This document shows positions 17,563 through 25,956 of a DNA stretch of 38,137 nucleotides, in pieces; within the stretch, counting starts at the first letter, position 1; each line of letters begins with the position of its first letter. The stretch is from the NCBI GenBank assembly GCA_014444615.1, contig PVXE01000039.1, positions 1 to 38,137 of the forward strand, read 5' to 3'. Both the position numbers and the translations under genes were made by a program. The DNA is from Tagaea sp. CACIAM 22H2. GTDB taxonomy: Bacteria; Pseudomonadota; Alphaproteobacteria; CACIAM-22H2. The notes under the pieces were generated by a model, which ran no database searches, had not been told where the DNA came from, and saw only the letters and a list, made by a program, of their open reading frames with translations.

Positions 17563-18458
17563 CACGCACCGCGTATCTCGCCGCCGAGGGCTACGACGCG
17601 CCCTTGCGCGAAGAATTGGGCGCGCCCGCCGCCGAATACGGCCGCTTGCTCGTCTACGACGGCGAAGCGCGTCCCAGCGCCTGGGCGCAGAATATCTGGC
17701 ACGACGTCCAAGAGCTGCCGGTGCCGTCGATCGGCCAAGCGGCGAAGGCGTTGCGCGCCCTGCAACGGAACTGGGCGCTGCACGATTACGCGCATCATCG
17801 ACGCGCCGCGTTGATCGTCGAGAATCTTCCCAAGGTCTCGGCCAAGCCGTTGACCTTCGGCACGCCCAAGCCGACGGCGCCGCTGGGCGCTTTCGCGTTG
17901 ATCGCGCCCGACAAGATGCTCGCCGCGCAACGCTGCTCCTCTCCCTTCCCCGACGGCGAATGCCATTTCATCGAGGACCGGCAAGGCCCGCCCAACCGCG
18001 CCTATCTGAAGCTTTGGGAAGCGCTGACGCTCAACGGCGCGATGCCGGGGCCGGGACAAAGCTGCATCGATCTGGGCGCTTCGCCCGGCGGCTGGACATG
18101 GGTTCTCGCCAAGCTCGGCGCCGACGTGCTGGCGATCGACAAGGCGCCGCTCGATCCCGAAATCGCGAAGATGAAAGGTGTCTCCTACAAAAAGGACAGC
18201 GCCTTCGCGCTGGAGCCTGCGGCCGCCGGGCCCGTCGATTGGCTGTTTTCCGATGTCATCTGCTATCCCGCCCGGCTGTTCGATCTTGTCGAGAAATGGC
18301 GCGCTTCCGGCATGGCCAAGAACATCATCTGCACGCTGAAATTCCAGGGCCCGACCGACCACGAGACGGCCAAACGTTTCGCCGCGATCCCCAACTCGCG
18401 GCTGCTGCATCTGTTCCACAACAAGCACGAGCTGACGTGGTTCTGGTCGGCTAATTGA
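17559..18458 (+). CDS. RlmM/FtsJ-like rRNA 2'-O-methyltransferase
   Basis: 299 aa, GTG start coupled to the DUF1194 gene. The N-terminal ~150 residues look like the THUMP-containing substrate part of RlmM. The C-terminal half carries a Rossmann SAM site (CIDLGASPGGWTWVLAKLGA, then IDKAPL). It also has the RrmJ-type catalytic Asp/Lys positions (WLFSDVIC, IICTLKFQG) and the ending LLHLFHNKHELTWFW. Probable target is 23S rRNA C2498-like ribose methylation; the call as strict rlmM ortholog is inference. Confidence 0.8.
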   Translation: MTRTAYLAAEGYDAPLREELGAPAAEYGRLLVYDGEARPSAWAQNIWHDVQELPVPSIGQAAKALRALQRNWALHDYAHHRRAALIVENLPKVSAKPLTFGTPKPTAPLGAFALIAPDKMLAAQRCSSPFPDGECHFIEDRQGPPNRAYLKLWEALTLNGAMPGPGQSCIDLGASPGGWTWVLAKLGADVLAIDKAPLDPEIAKMKGVSYKKDSAFALEPAAAGPVDWLFSDVICYPARLFDLVEKWRASGMAKNIICTLKFQGPTDHETAKRFAAIPNSRLLHLFHNKHELTWFWSAN

Positions 18459-18490
18459 TCCAAATCAATGAGGCGCGCGTGCGATTCGCG

Positions 18491-18605
18491 TTGACTGCAT
18501 CCTGTCGTTGGGACCGCGTCGGCTTCGGCCGGCGCCGCTATCCGGCTCTCGGGGGGGAGCTCCGGATGGCCCGAGGGGGAGGGCGCAAGCCCTCCCCCTT
18601 TTCTT
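18491..18605 (+). ncRNA. Structured intergenic segment, possible small RNA or 3' UTR
   Basis: The 235-base gap between the methyltransferase stop and the 73-aa gene contains TTGACT at 18491-18496, several GC-rich self-complementary stretches (for example TCGGG at 18549-18553 with CCCGA at 18570-18574), and ends in a strong intrinsic terminator. No convincing -10 box follows the TTGACT, so this may be only the operon's 3' UTR. Confidence 0.2.
18575..18605 (+). terminator. Strong intrinsic terminator
   Basis: GGGGGAGGGC (18575-18584), a GCAA tetraloop, and GCCCTCCCCC (18589-18598) form a perfect 10-base-pair stem, followed by TTTTCTT. It terminates the DUF1194/RlmM-like operon. It is the only textbook Rho-independent terminator I see in the window. 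Confidence 0.9.
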
Positions 18606-18693
18606 CGCAATAGACTTTACGGCGACGCATCACACGCCTAGATTCGCTTCGACATTCGCGAATCCAACGACGAACGAGTTCCACCCCTTGTCC

Positions 18694-18915
18694 ATGTTCC
18701 GCAACAAGTCCGATGCGCCCAAAGTGGGCGACCGTTACATCTCCGTGGGTCGGGATTCGATCAATTGGGAAGTCGAGCTTGTCTTTTCCGACCCCAATAA
18801 AATCCCCCATGCGCGGCTGCGCCGTATCGACAACGCGTCGATTCAGCGCACCTTCTCGCTGGCCGCACTGACCGACCCGGACATGTTCCGGCGGATGAAT
18901 CCGGCCGAAGGCTAA
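18694..18915 (+). CDS. Small conserved-looking hypothetical protein
   Basis: 73 aa from ATG 18694 (a TTG two codons earlier is possible). Soluble, with a compact beta-rich pattern: VGDRYISVGRDSINWEVELVF, then IPHARLRRIDNASIQRTFSLAALTDP.MFRR. It resembles a small single-domain beta-barrel type protein, but I do not recognise the family. It lies behind the strong terminator, so it must have its own promoter, and faces the convergent SPOR gene 8 bases away. Confidence 0.6.
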   Translation: MFRNKSDAPKVGDRYISVGRDSINWEVELVFSDPNKIPHARLRRIDNASIQRTFSLAALTDPDMFRRMNPAEG

Positions 18916-18923
18916 GTGCCTTC

Positions 18924-19565
18924 TCAGCCCTCGGGCTTCACCAACAGACAACCCGTGTTGAGTTCGCGCAACCGCGCGCAGACGTCGCGCGCGCGCGTTT
19001 CCTCGTAGGGGCCGGCCTGAATGCGCACGACGCCCGATCCGTCGGGCATGGTGAAGGGCATCGTCACCAATTGCGCGCCGTCCAGCACCTCGCCGAAGCG
19101 GCGCGACAAACGCTTGAACTCGCTTTGCGCGACATCCGCGTTGGCCACTGTGCCGAGCTGGACGCGCCACGCGCCCGGAATGGTCGCGGCGGCGGCGGGC
19201 GACACGATCGACGCGGACGGCGCCGCCGACGCGGTTTGCACCGGGGCGGACGGGCGCATCGCGCGCAGGAATTCGATCTGCTCGCGCGCTTTCTCGTGGC
19301 CTTGCGCGGCGGCGGCGCGGAACAAGCGCTCGGCGCGCGCCACATCCTGCGGCAAGCCATCGCCATTGGCGTACATCGTGCCGATGGCGTATTGCGCTTC
19401 CGGGTTGCCCTGTTGGGCGAGCGGGCCCAGAACACGCACTGCCTCGCCGAAGCGGGCCTGGGCGAGCGCTTGCATCCCATCGTTCAGCGCCGGGCTTTGC
19501 GCGAAAGCGGCCCCCGCGAGCAACGCGGCGGGCAAAATCAAAGCGGCGAGACGGATCCTACGCAT
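18924..19565 (-). CDS. Sel1-repeat and SPOR-domain periplasmic protein
   Basis: 213 aa from ATG 19565. A Sec signal peptide (ends about AFA, residue 22) is followed by Sel1/TPR-like repeats (GNPEAQYAIGTMYANGDGLPQD, AERLFRAAAAQGHEKA). After a low-complexity Ala/Ser linker comes a C-terminal SPOR domain (WRVQLGTVANADVAQSEFKRL..., IQAGPYEETRARDVCARL). SPOR domains bind denuded septal peptidoglycan, so a division or cell-wall role is likely. Directly downstream of the Nit2-like gene on the same strand. Confidence 0.85.
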   Translation of the reverse strand: MRRIRLAALILPAALLAGAAFAQSPALNDGMQALAQARFGEAVRVLGPLAQQGNPEAQYAIGTMYANGDGLPQDVARAERLFRAAAAQGHEKAREQIEFLRAMRPSAPVQTASAAPSASIVSPAAAATIPGAWRVQLGTVANADVAQSEFKRLSRRFGEVLDGAQLVTMPFTMPDGSGVVRIQAGPYEETRARDVCARLRELNTGCLLVKPEG

Positions 19566-19582
19566 CTTCGCTTTCCCTCTCC

Positions 19583-20389
19583 TCAGATACGCTTGTGCTG
19601 CATGACCGGAATCCGGCCGCGCACCGTGCGCAGATAATCCATATCGAGCCTTGCCGACGCGAAACCGGTCCCTTCCCCGGCGCGCGCAAGCACCAGGCCC
19701 CACGGATCGGCGATCAGCGAATGGCCCCAGCAAGCGCGTGTACCATTGGCGTGCGTGCCGGTTTGCGCGGCGGCGACGATATAGGTTTCGGTTTCGATCG
19801 CGCGCGCGCGCAGCAGCACTTCCCAATGGTCCTTGCCGGTCTGCAGCGTGAAGGCGGCGGGAACCATGATGACGTCCGCACCCTTTTTCGCCAGCGCCTG
19901 ATAAAGCTCCGGGAAGCGCATGTCGTAGCAGATCGTGCAGCCGACGGTGACGCCGTCGGCCTGATACGTGACGATATCCGACCCGCCGTCGAACGTGGCC
20001 GACTCGCGATAGCTTTGGCCATCGGGCGTCGTCACGTCGAACAGATGGATCTTGCGATATCGGGCGATTTGTTTGCCGGCACGGTCGAACACGAAGGTCG
20101 TGTTGAATATCTTGTCGGCGCCGGATTTTTCCAGGATCGAGCCGCCATGCACAAAGATGCCGTGCTTCTTGGCAAGGCCCGAGAGCAGCTTCCACGCATC
20201 CCCCGCGCCTTCGTCTTCCGCCGCCAAGCGCTTGGCGTCGCGGCTTTCGCCCATCAGGGTGAAGACTTCCGGCAGGACGACCAAATCGGGCCGTTCGGAA
20301 GCCACCGCTGCGTCGACCAAGCTTTCGGCCTGACGCAGATTGGCGTCCTTGTTCTCCTGCGAATTCATCTGCACGACGGCGACGCGCAT
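19583..20389 (-). CDS. Nit2-like carbon-nitrogen hydrolase (omega-amidase type)
   Basis: 268 aa, ATG 20389, full family length. The nitrilase-superfamily triad is present: E41 (VLPEVF), K113 (YRKIHLFD) and C154 (TICYDMRFPELY). The nearest well-known members are Nit2 omega-amidase and the deaminated-glutathione amidase Nit1, both metabolite-repair enzymes. The TP-DGQSYRES loop fits that group. Seventeen bases separate it from the SPOR gene. Confidence 0.87.
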   Translation of the reverse strand: MRVAVVQMNSQENKDANLRQAESLVDAAVASERPDLVVLPEVFTLMGESRDAKRLAAEDEGAGDAWKLLSGLAKKHGIFVHGGSILEKSGADKIFNTTFVFDRAGKQIARYRKIHLFDVTTPDGQSYRESATFDGGSDIVTYQADGVTVGCTICYDMRFPELYQALAKKGADVIMVPAAFTLQTGKDHWEVLLRARAIETETYIVAAAQTGTHANGTRACWGHSLIADPWGLVLARAGEGTGFASARLDMDYLRTVRGRIPVMQHKRI

Positions 20390-20436
20390 AGGCCAGATCC
20401 CGGAAAATGATTCGAGCGCACGTCGAATCTAGCAAA

Positions 20437-21230
20437 TCACCCGGAATCGCGCAGCTCTCGAACGCAAAAAACGCGGTTACGGATCGAATATCGCCGATCC
20501 GCCTCGCCCAACGGCGCCACATCCCAGTCCCATTCGGCGTCCGGGGCCGGGATCGGCATGCCGAAAAGCGCGTCTTCGGTCTCGAAAATCCGGTCGTCCC
20601 GGTCGCGATAGACCCGCTGCCGGTCGCCGATGACCAGCACGCGGCCCCCCGGAAGCCCCGTAAATGGGCGAAATGCGCGGCCACGATCGCCCTTCCGTAA
20701 TCGTCCGCCGCGCCCTCTGCCAAGCCCAAGGCGCCCTCGACCCGGTCGCACGGCGTCAGCGGCAATTGCGAGACGAGATTCAACGACACGACGTAATCGA
20801 CCGTCGGATCGTCATGGCCATAGACGCTACATGGCGACGGCCACGGTTTGTTGACCGACGCCGCCAGCGCCTGCCCCACCCCGGTCAAATCGACCGTCGC
20901 GAGCGCCACATTGGGAAAGCGCCTTGCGCGCCATTTGATCGTCGGCAGATGGACGATATCGGCGAGCACCACGCGCTCGAACGCGGCCGACAGCTCGGCC
21001 ACGGGCACATCCGACAGCACGCCCGAGCCAAGGATCAGCGCCGTGCGGCGTTGCTTGCAAGCGCCGATCCCGGCCAGCACTTCGTCGCGTGTGCGGGCGG
21101 TATGCGGCGCCCAGGCTTTGCGCTGGCGCTTCGCACGCGACCACAGCCGTACCGCGCCCTCGCGATAGCCCATCGTGTCGATCCAAGGTTCGACGCGCGT
21201 GAGCCGATAGAGGAGCATTTCCGCGAGCAT
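20437..21230 (-). pseudogene. Methyltransferase-like protein with one-base frameshift
   Basis: From ATG 21230 (1-base overlap, TGATG, with hrpB; GTG 21233 also possible) the frame encodes a Rossmann-like protein with ALILGSGVLSDVPVAEL, VVLADIVHLPTIKWRA and DYVVSLNLVSQLPL. After HLRGFRG the frame is lost at the six-C run 20645-20650. One extra base there restores GGRVLVIGDRQRVYRDRDDRIFETEDALFG and continues to the stop at 20437, giving a whole protein of 264 aa. The pattern suggests a SAM-dependent methyltransferase-like enzyme of unknown target. Either a recent pseudogene or a sequencing error in a homopolymer; both halves keep normal coding character, which favours the latter. Confidence 0.7.
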
Positions 21231-23719
21231 CACGTCCCTCGCGGTTTGGCGCGCGCGGTGGGTGCTGCGGCCAGCGGATCGTCGGGCCAGGCATGTTTCG
21301 GGTACTGGCCTTTCAGATCGCGCTTCACGTCTTTATAGGTGCCGGACCAGAACCCGGCGAGATCGCGCGTCACCTGCATCGGGCGGCGCGCGGGACTCAG
21401 CAGATGCAACAGCACCTTCACGCGCCCGTTGGCGAGCGTGGGCGTATCGGCGCAGCCGAACATCTCCTGCAAGCGCACCGCCAGCACGGGAATATCGCCC
21501 TGTTCGTAATCGACCGGGATGCGCGAGCCCGACGGCACGTCGAGATGCGTGGGCGCTTCGCGTTCCAGCGCCTGGCGCAGCGGCCAGTCCAAACGCGCCA
21601 TTAGGATTTCGTGCAAATCCAGATCGGCGAGATGCGCACGGCGCACGCGCTTGTCGAGATAGGGCCCGAGCCACGTATCGAGATCGGCGAGCAATCCGAC
21701 ATCGGACATATCCGGCCATTCGCCGCCCAACTCGCGATGGAGGAAGCCGATCCGCGCGCGCAGCTGGATCGCCCCTTTCGTCCAGGGCAGGCAGGCAAGC
21801 CCCATCGCGCGAATTCCGGCGAGCATCGCGCTTTGCGTTTCGCCGGCGGCCAGATCGCTCGCGGGTTTCTCCTCCAGCAGCACAGCGCCAAAGCGCCGGC
21901 GGCGGACGGCCGTGACCGCTTCGGCGCGCGCATCCCACTCGACGATACGTTCCTCGACGATTCGGTCGGCGAAAAGTTCTTCGATATCCGCGCGCGTCAG
22001 CGGCAAGGCGGAGAAAATTCGCGCTTCGCGCTCGCCCGCATCCAAATCGCCGATGGCGACATAGTCTTCGGCCGACAATGGCTCGGGCTCGGCAAACACG
22101 GCACCCCGGCCGGACGCGAGCAGAAAGCCCCGCCCCGCGCCGCCACGCCGTTTGGCGACGCGGTCGGGATAGGCGAGGGCCAAAGCTTCGCCCGCCCGGC
22201 CCAAGCCTTCGCCGTCGGGCGATACGCCCAAGCGCTTGCGCCAAACTTTCGCGGCTTCGCGCGCGCGCATCAACGCGCCCTTATCGATCGCCGCCCCGCC
22301 GATCCCCGACGCGTCGCGGCGCAGCAGTTCCAAGCGCGGGCGCAGATCGGCCTCGCGCACGCCGCGGATCACGTCGCGCTCCTCGATCAACGCCGCGACT
22401 TCCGACGCCAAGGCGGCGATGCCGAGATCCTTGGCCGCAATCATCATATGCGCCAAGCGCGGATGCGCCGCGAGTTCCGCCATCTTGCGCCCATGCGCGG
22501 TGATCCGGCCCTGTTCATCGAGCGCGCCGAGTTCGGCGAGCAAGCCGCGCGCTTGCGCGTAGCTTGCCGCCGGCGGCGGGTCGAGAAGTGCCAGTCGCGC
22601 AGGATCGCCTTCGCCCCAGGCCGCCAGTTCCAGCGCCAAGGGTGCGAGATCGGCATCGGCGATTTCCGGCCGATCGTAGCGTGCGAGTTGGCGATGCTCG
22701 GCCTCGCCCCACAGCCGATAGCACACGCCCGGCCCCGTGCGGCCCGCGCGCCCGGCGCGCTGTTCGGCCGCCGCTTGGCTGACGCGCACGGTGGCGAGAC
22801 GCGACATGCCCGTGCGCGGATCGAAACGCGGCGCGCGCTTCAACCCGCTGTCGACGACGATGGCCGTGCCTTCGATGGTCAAGCTCGTCTCGGCGATCGA
22901 GGTCGCGAGCACCACTTTGCGCCGCCCTTTGGGGCTGGGGCGGATCGCGCGATCCTGCGCCTCGGCCGACAGATCGCCGTAAAGCGGCAGCACGTCGATA
23001 TCGGGCCCGAGATCGCCGAGCCGGTCGGCGGTACGGCGGATCTCGGCGATGCCGGGCAGAAACACCAGCGCGTCGCCTTGATGCGCGGACAAGGCGCGGC
23101 GCACGGTGCGCGCCAGCGTGTCGAGCAATTGGCGATCGTCGGGCCGGTCCTGCCATTCGAGCGCCACCGGAAAGGCGCGCCCCAGCGAACGCACGGTGTT
23201 CGCGTCGCCCAGCAATTTGGCGACCGCCACACCGTCCAGCGTCGCCGACATCACCAGAATGCGCAGATCGGGGCGCAGCTCGCGCTGCGCTTCGAGCGCG
23301 AGGGCAAGACCCAAATCGCTTTCAAGGCCGCGTTCGTGGAACTCGTCGAACAGCAGCGCCGATATGCCGTCGAGCGACGGATCGTTCTGAATGCGCCGCG
23401 CGAACAGACCATCGGTGACGACCTCGATCCGCGTCTTGGGCCCGACGCGCGAGTCAAGCCGCACGCGATAGCCGGAAATGCCGCCGACCTCCTCGCCCAG
23501 CATTTGCGCCATGCGCCGTGCGGCGGCGCGCGCGGCGATCCTTCGCGGCTCCATCACCAGGATTTTGCCGCCTTTGGCCCAAGCCGCATCGAGCAATGCC
23601 AAGGGCACGCGCGTGGTTTTGCCAGCGCCCGGCGGCGCTTCCAGCACGGCGTTGGGCTTGGCCGATAGCGCCGCCAGCAATTCGGGCAGCGCCGCCTCGA
23701 TCGGCAGATCGGTCTTCAT
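21230..23719 (-). CDS. hrpB: ATP-dependent RNA helicase HrpB
   Basis: 829 aa, typical HrpB length. DEAH/RHA helicase motifs in order: I APPGAGKTT (K34), Ia EPRRIAAR, II DEFHER, III SATLD, V TSIAETSLTI and VI QRAGRAGRTGPG. Then come the HA2/OB-type region and the HrpB-specific C-terminus (SGSRIPVDYEQGDIPVLAVRLQEMFG..., LLHLLSPARRPMQVTRDLAGFW). The exact cellular role in proteobacteria is poorly defined. It overlaps the DUF3572 gene upstream (ATGA) and the frameshifted gene downstream (TGATG). Confidence 0.95.
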   Translation of the reverse strand: MKTDLPIEAALPELLAALSAKPNAVLEAPPGAGKTTRVPLALLDAAWAKGGKILVMEPRRIAARAAARRMAQMLGEEVGGISGYRVRLDSRVGPKTRIEVVTDGLFARRIQNDPSLDGISALLFDEFHERGLESDLGLALALEAQRELRPDLRILVMSATLDGVAVAKLLGDANTVRSLGRAFPVALEWQDRPDDRQLLDTLARTVRRALSAHQGDALVFLPGIAEIRRTADRLGDLGPDIDVLPLYGDLSAEAQDRAIRPSPKGRRKVVLATSIAETSLTIEGTAIVVDSGLKRAPRFDPRTGMSRLATVRVSQAAAEQRAGRAGRTGPGVCYRLWGEAEHRQLARYDRPEIADADLAPLALELAAWGEGDPARLALLDPPPAASYAQARGLLAELGALDEQGRITAHGRKMAELAAHPRLAHMMIAAKDLGIAALASEVAALIEERDVIRGVREADLRPRLELLRRDASGIGGAAIDKGALMRAREAAKVWRKRLGVSPDGEGLGRAGEALALAYPDRVAKRRGGAGRGFLLASGRGAVFAEPEPLSAEDYVAIGDLDAGEREARIFSALPLTRADIEELFADRIVEERIVEWDARAEAVTAVRRRRFGAVLLEEKPASDLAAGETQSAMLAGIRAMGLACLPWTKGAIQLRARIGFLHRELGGEWPDMSDVGLLADLDTWLGPYLDKRVRRAHLADLDLHEILMARLDWPLRQALEREAPTHLDVPSGSRIPVDYEQGDIPVLAVRLQEMFGCADTPTLANGRVKVLLHLLSPARRPMQVTRDLAGFWSGTYKDVKRDLKGQYPKHAWPDDPLAAAPTARAKPRGT

Positions 23720-24012
23720 TCCCAGACGGGCGCGCCGGGCAGATCGGCGCGCAAACGCGCGATCGTCGCGGGTTTCAGCTGCGCCTTCTCGCAGAATTCG
23801 AGCAGCAGTTTTTCATCCTCGAGGACGAAATCCAACACGCCGCCGAGAAAGGCGGGATCGCCCGCACGCGCGCGAAGTTCGTCGACCGACAGCCCGGCCA
23901 GCGCCATGAAGCGCGCCAGAATGTCGTCGTCTGCCGCCAGGAAGCCGAGCGCTTGCAGCGCCACGGTCTCGGCGGTTTCGGACGACTTCGGGCCTCGCTC
24001 GCGAATCGGCAT
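23716..24012 (-). CDS. DUF3572 small protein
   Basis: 98 aa from ATG 24012. All-helical, acidic; signature ETAETVALQALGFLAADDDILARFMALAGLS, then FLGGVLDFVLEDEKLLLEF. This is the alphaproteobacterial DUF3572 family, of unknown function. Coupled to hrpB by a 4-base ATGA overlap. Confidence 0.85.
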   Translation of the reverse strand: MPIRERGPKSSETAETVALQALGFLAADDDILARFMALAGLSVDELRARAGDPAFLGGVLDFVLEDEKLLLEFCEKAQLKPATIARLRADLPGAPVWE

Positions 24013-24019
24013 AGGCGCA

Positions 24020-24841
24020 CTATACCGAAGCCGCGAACAGCGCGTAGCGGGCCGCACCCCGCGCATGAAGCCGTTCCAGCGCCAAGCCGCCGCGATGCGA
24101 CGCCAGTAACGGCCGCAGCGGCGGAATCAGGAACGACGTCGCGGCGTTCAGGATTTCCAGCGTCCGCCGGGCGACGGGATCGCGATGGACCATTAGCGGC
24201 GAGAGATCCTGAAAAAGGTCCACGCGCATTGCCGCCGCGTCGAACGCCGCGCGCCATTCGGCCTCGCTATGGAAGCTCGGCGTTTGCCAGCCTTCGACGA
24301 AGTCGCGGGCGTCAGGATCGTCCGGGTCGCAAACGCGGATATCGTCGACGACGATCAGTTTGCCGCCGCCGTCGAGCCCGCGCGCGAGATTGGCGATCGA
24401 GCGTTTCAAATCCCGCGAATGCGCCAGCGATTCGACCGCGACGATCAAATCGTAAGGCGCCTCCGGCAACGGATCGTCGTAGCTCGCCACGGTGAAGCGC
24501 GCCGACTGCCCCGTTTTCCATGCCGCCAACGTGGCGCGTTCGGCTTGGTCGGGCGACAACGTGATGCCGTGCAATCTGCCGCCGAATTTTTCCTGCAAGG
24601 CGAGGCCGAGCCCGCCCAAGCCGCAACCGGCATCCAAAATACGGGGGGCATCGAGCGTGCCGGCGGCGGCCGCCACCAGCGCTTCGGTCGTGCGCGGCGA
24701 AATTTTTCCGTCGGGACCGCGCAAAGCGCGGCGCACGGCCAGATCCCCGGCCCCGCCGCCCCAGCCGAAAAGCCCCGCCAGGCGCGTATAAGCGCCGAGC
24801 CGGGCGTAATATCGGGCGATCGCGTCATTCTTGCTGGACAT
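24020..24841 (-). CDS. Class I SAM-dependent methyltransferase
   Basis: 273 aa from ATG 24841; a GTG at 24856 would add five residues. The Rossmann motif I is RILDAGCGLGGLGLAL (67-82), followed by GITLSPDQ (motif II-like) and AVESLAHSRD (post-motif). The overall layout resembles the tocopherol/sarcosine/sterol-type small-molecule methyltransferases. The substrate is unknown. It ends 8 bases before the DUF3572 gene and is probably the head of the minus-strand run down to 18924. Confidence 0.8.
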   Translation of the reverse strand: MSSKNDAIARYYARLGAYTRLAGLFGWGGGAGDLAVRRALRGPDGKISPRTTEALVAAAAGTLDAPRILDAGCGLGGLGLALQEKFGGRLHGITLSPDQAERATLAAWKTGQSARFTVASYDDPLPEAPYDLIVAVESLAHSRDLKRSIANLARGLDGGGKLIVVDDIRVCDPDDPDARDFVEGWQTPSFHSEAEWRAAFDAAAMRVDLFQDLSPLMVHRDPVARRTLEILNAATSFLIPPLRPLLASHRGGLALERLHARGAARYALFAASV

Positions 24842-24869
24842 GGCGGGGTGCGGCACCGTCTATAGTGCC

Positions 24870-25070
24870 ATGCCGACCGCCCGCGCCAGCCTCGCTTTCG
24901 CCCTGCTGATCTTTTTTCTGATCCTCTACGCCGGTTTCGCCGTAACGATCGGAGATTACCTGCCCGAGCACTGGGCGGTCGATCTCGTCTATTACGCCGT
25001 CGCTGGCTTCGCTTGGGTCCCGGTCGCGGTGGCGTTACTCAATTGGGGCTATCGGCAACCCTCGCGATAG
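24870..25070 (+). CDS. DUF2842 two-helix membrane protein
   Basis: 66 aa from ATG 24870. Two transmembrane helices (ASLAFALLIFFLILYAGFAV and VDLVYYAVAGFAWVPVAVALL) joined by a short loop with YLPEHW, ending in NWGYRQP. This is DUF2842, an alphaproteobacterial family of unknown function. It diverges from the methyltransferase gene with only 28 bases between starts. Confidence 0.8.
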   Translation: MPTARASLAFALLIFFLILYAGFAVTIGDYLPEHWAVDLVYYAVAGFAWVPVAVALLNWGYRQPSR

Positions 25071-25086
25071 GTTTCGATAACGAAGC

Positions 25087-25956
25087 ATGGCCGGTATCAC
25101 CCCCCTACCGCATGATTTCGTGATCCGCGCCGCTCCGCGCCCATTGGATGCGGATGGCGCGTGGCGGCTCGTCCTTGCCGCGCGCGATGGCGGGCCCGGC
25201 CGCCACGGCCCCCTGGCCTTGGCGGACGACGGCGGCTGGCAATGCGGCGGCGTGGTCTCGCCCGAGGCGCAGGCCATCTTTGACCTCTATATGCCGCTGC
25301 TGGCGATCGATACGCGCCGCGCGCGGCCCTGGGTCGTGGCGCTGCTGGGTCAAAGCCTGGACGGGCGCATCGCGACGCTGTCCGGCCATTCGCATTTCGT
25401 GAATTGCGATGCGGCGCTGGCGCATCTTCACCGCATGCGCGCGCTATGCGACGCCGTTCTGGTGGGTGCGGGCACCGTGGCGCTGGACGATCCCAAACTC
25501 AACGTGCGCCGCTGCGAAGGCCGCTCGCCCTTGCGCGTGATCCTCGACCCCGATGCCCGCGCACCCGAAGCGCGCAACGTGTTTCGCGACAAACTGGCCC
25601 CCACGCTCGTACTGCGCGCCGAAGGCGCGGCCAACACACCGGCGGGCAACGCCGAAATCGCCTATGTGCCGCGCGGCGACGATGGCGCGATCGACATCGC
25701 CAAGGCGCTCGACCTTCTGGCTGCACGGGGTTTGCGCCGCGTGCTGGTGGAAGGCGGCGGACGCACGGTCTCGCGCTTTCTCGAAGCCAAACGCGTCGAC
25801 CGATTGCAGCTCGCCATCGCGCCGATGGTGATCGGCTCCGGCCGCCCGTCGATCGCGTTGCCGCCGATCGAAACCTTGGCCGACGCGCTGCGCCCGCCCA
25901 CGCGGCGCGTGGCGCTGGGTGCGGACATGCTGTTCGAGTGCCGCCTTGGCGCGTAG
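25087..25956 (+). CDS. RibD C-terminal-type reductase with extra N-terminal region
   Basis: 289 aa. Residues ~80-289 form a DHFR-like RibD reductase domain: SLDGRIA (90-96), VGAGTV (126-131), DDPKLNVR (134-141), LVEGGG and APMVIGSGRP. The deaminase domain of true RibD is absent and is replaced by ~78 residues of unknown function (DGAWRLVLAARDGG...). The family reduces pyrimidine or pterin-like rings with NADPH. First gene of a plus-strand block (RibD-like, dehydrogenase, PTPS-like, GT4, methyltransferase), so it probably does not act in riboflavin synthesis but in the block's own pathway (inference). Confidence 0.85.
   Translation: MAGITPLPHDFVIRAAPRPLDADGAWRLVLAARDGGPGRHGPLALADDGGWQCGGVVSPEAQAIFDLYMPLLAIDTRRARPWVVALLGQSLDGRIATLSGHSHFVNCDAALAHLHRMRALCDAVLVGAGTVALDDPKLNVRRCEGRSPLRVILDPDARAPEARNVFRDKLAPTLVLRAEGAANTPAGNAEIAYVPRGDDGAIDIAKALDLLAARGLRRVLVEGGGRTVSRFLEAKRVDRLQLAIAPMVIGSGRPSIALPPIETLADALRPPTRRVALGADMLFECRLGA

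Noticed and set aside
18924..21233. Single 769-aa minus-strand open frame
   Set aside because: It is a chimera: the N-terminal part of the frameshifted methyltransferase-like gene, an out-of-frame passage through the Nit2 gene, and the SPOR protein. The three real genes are clear.
21611..23668. 685-aa plus-strand open frame opposite hrpB
   Set aside because: Antisense shadow of a helicase with all motifs in place; no domain seen.
25087..25956. Riboflavin biosynthesis locus
   Set aside because: No ribA/B/E/H neighbours, no FMN riboswitch-like leader before the gene, and no deaminase domain.
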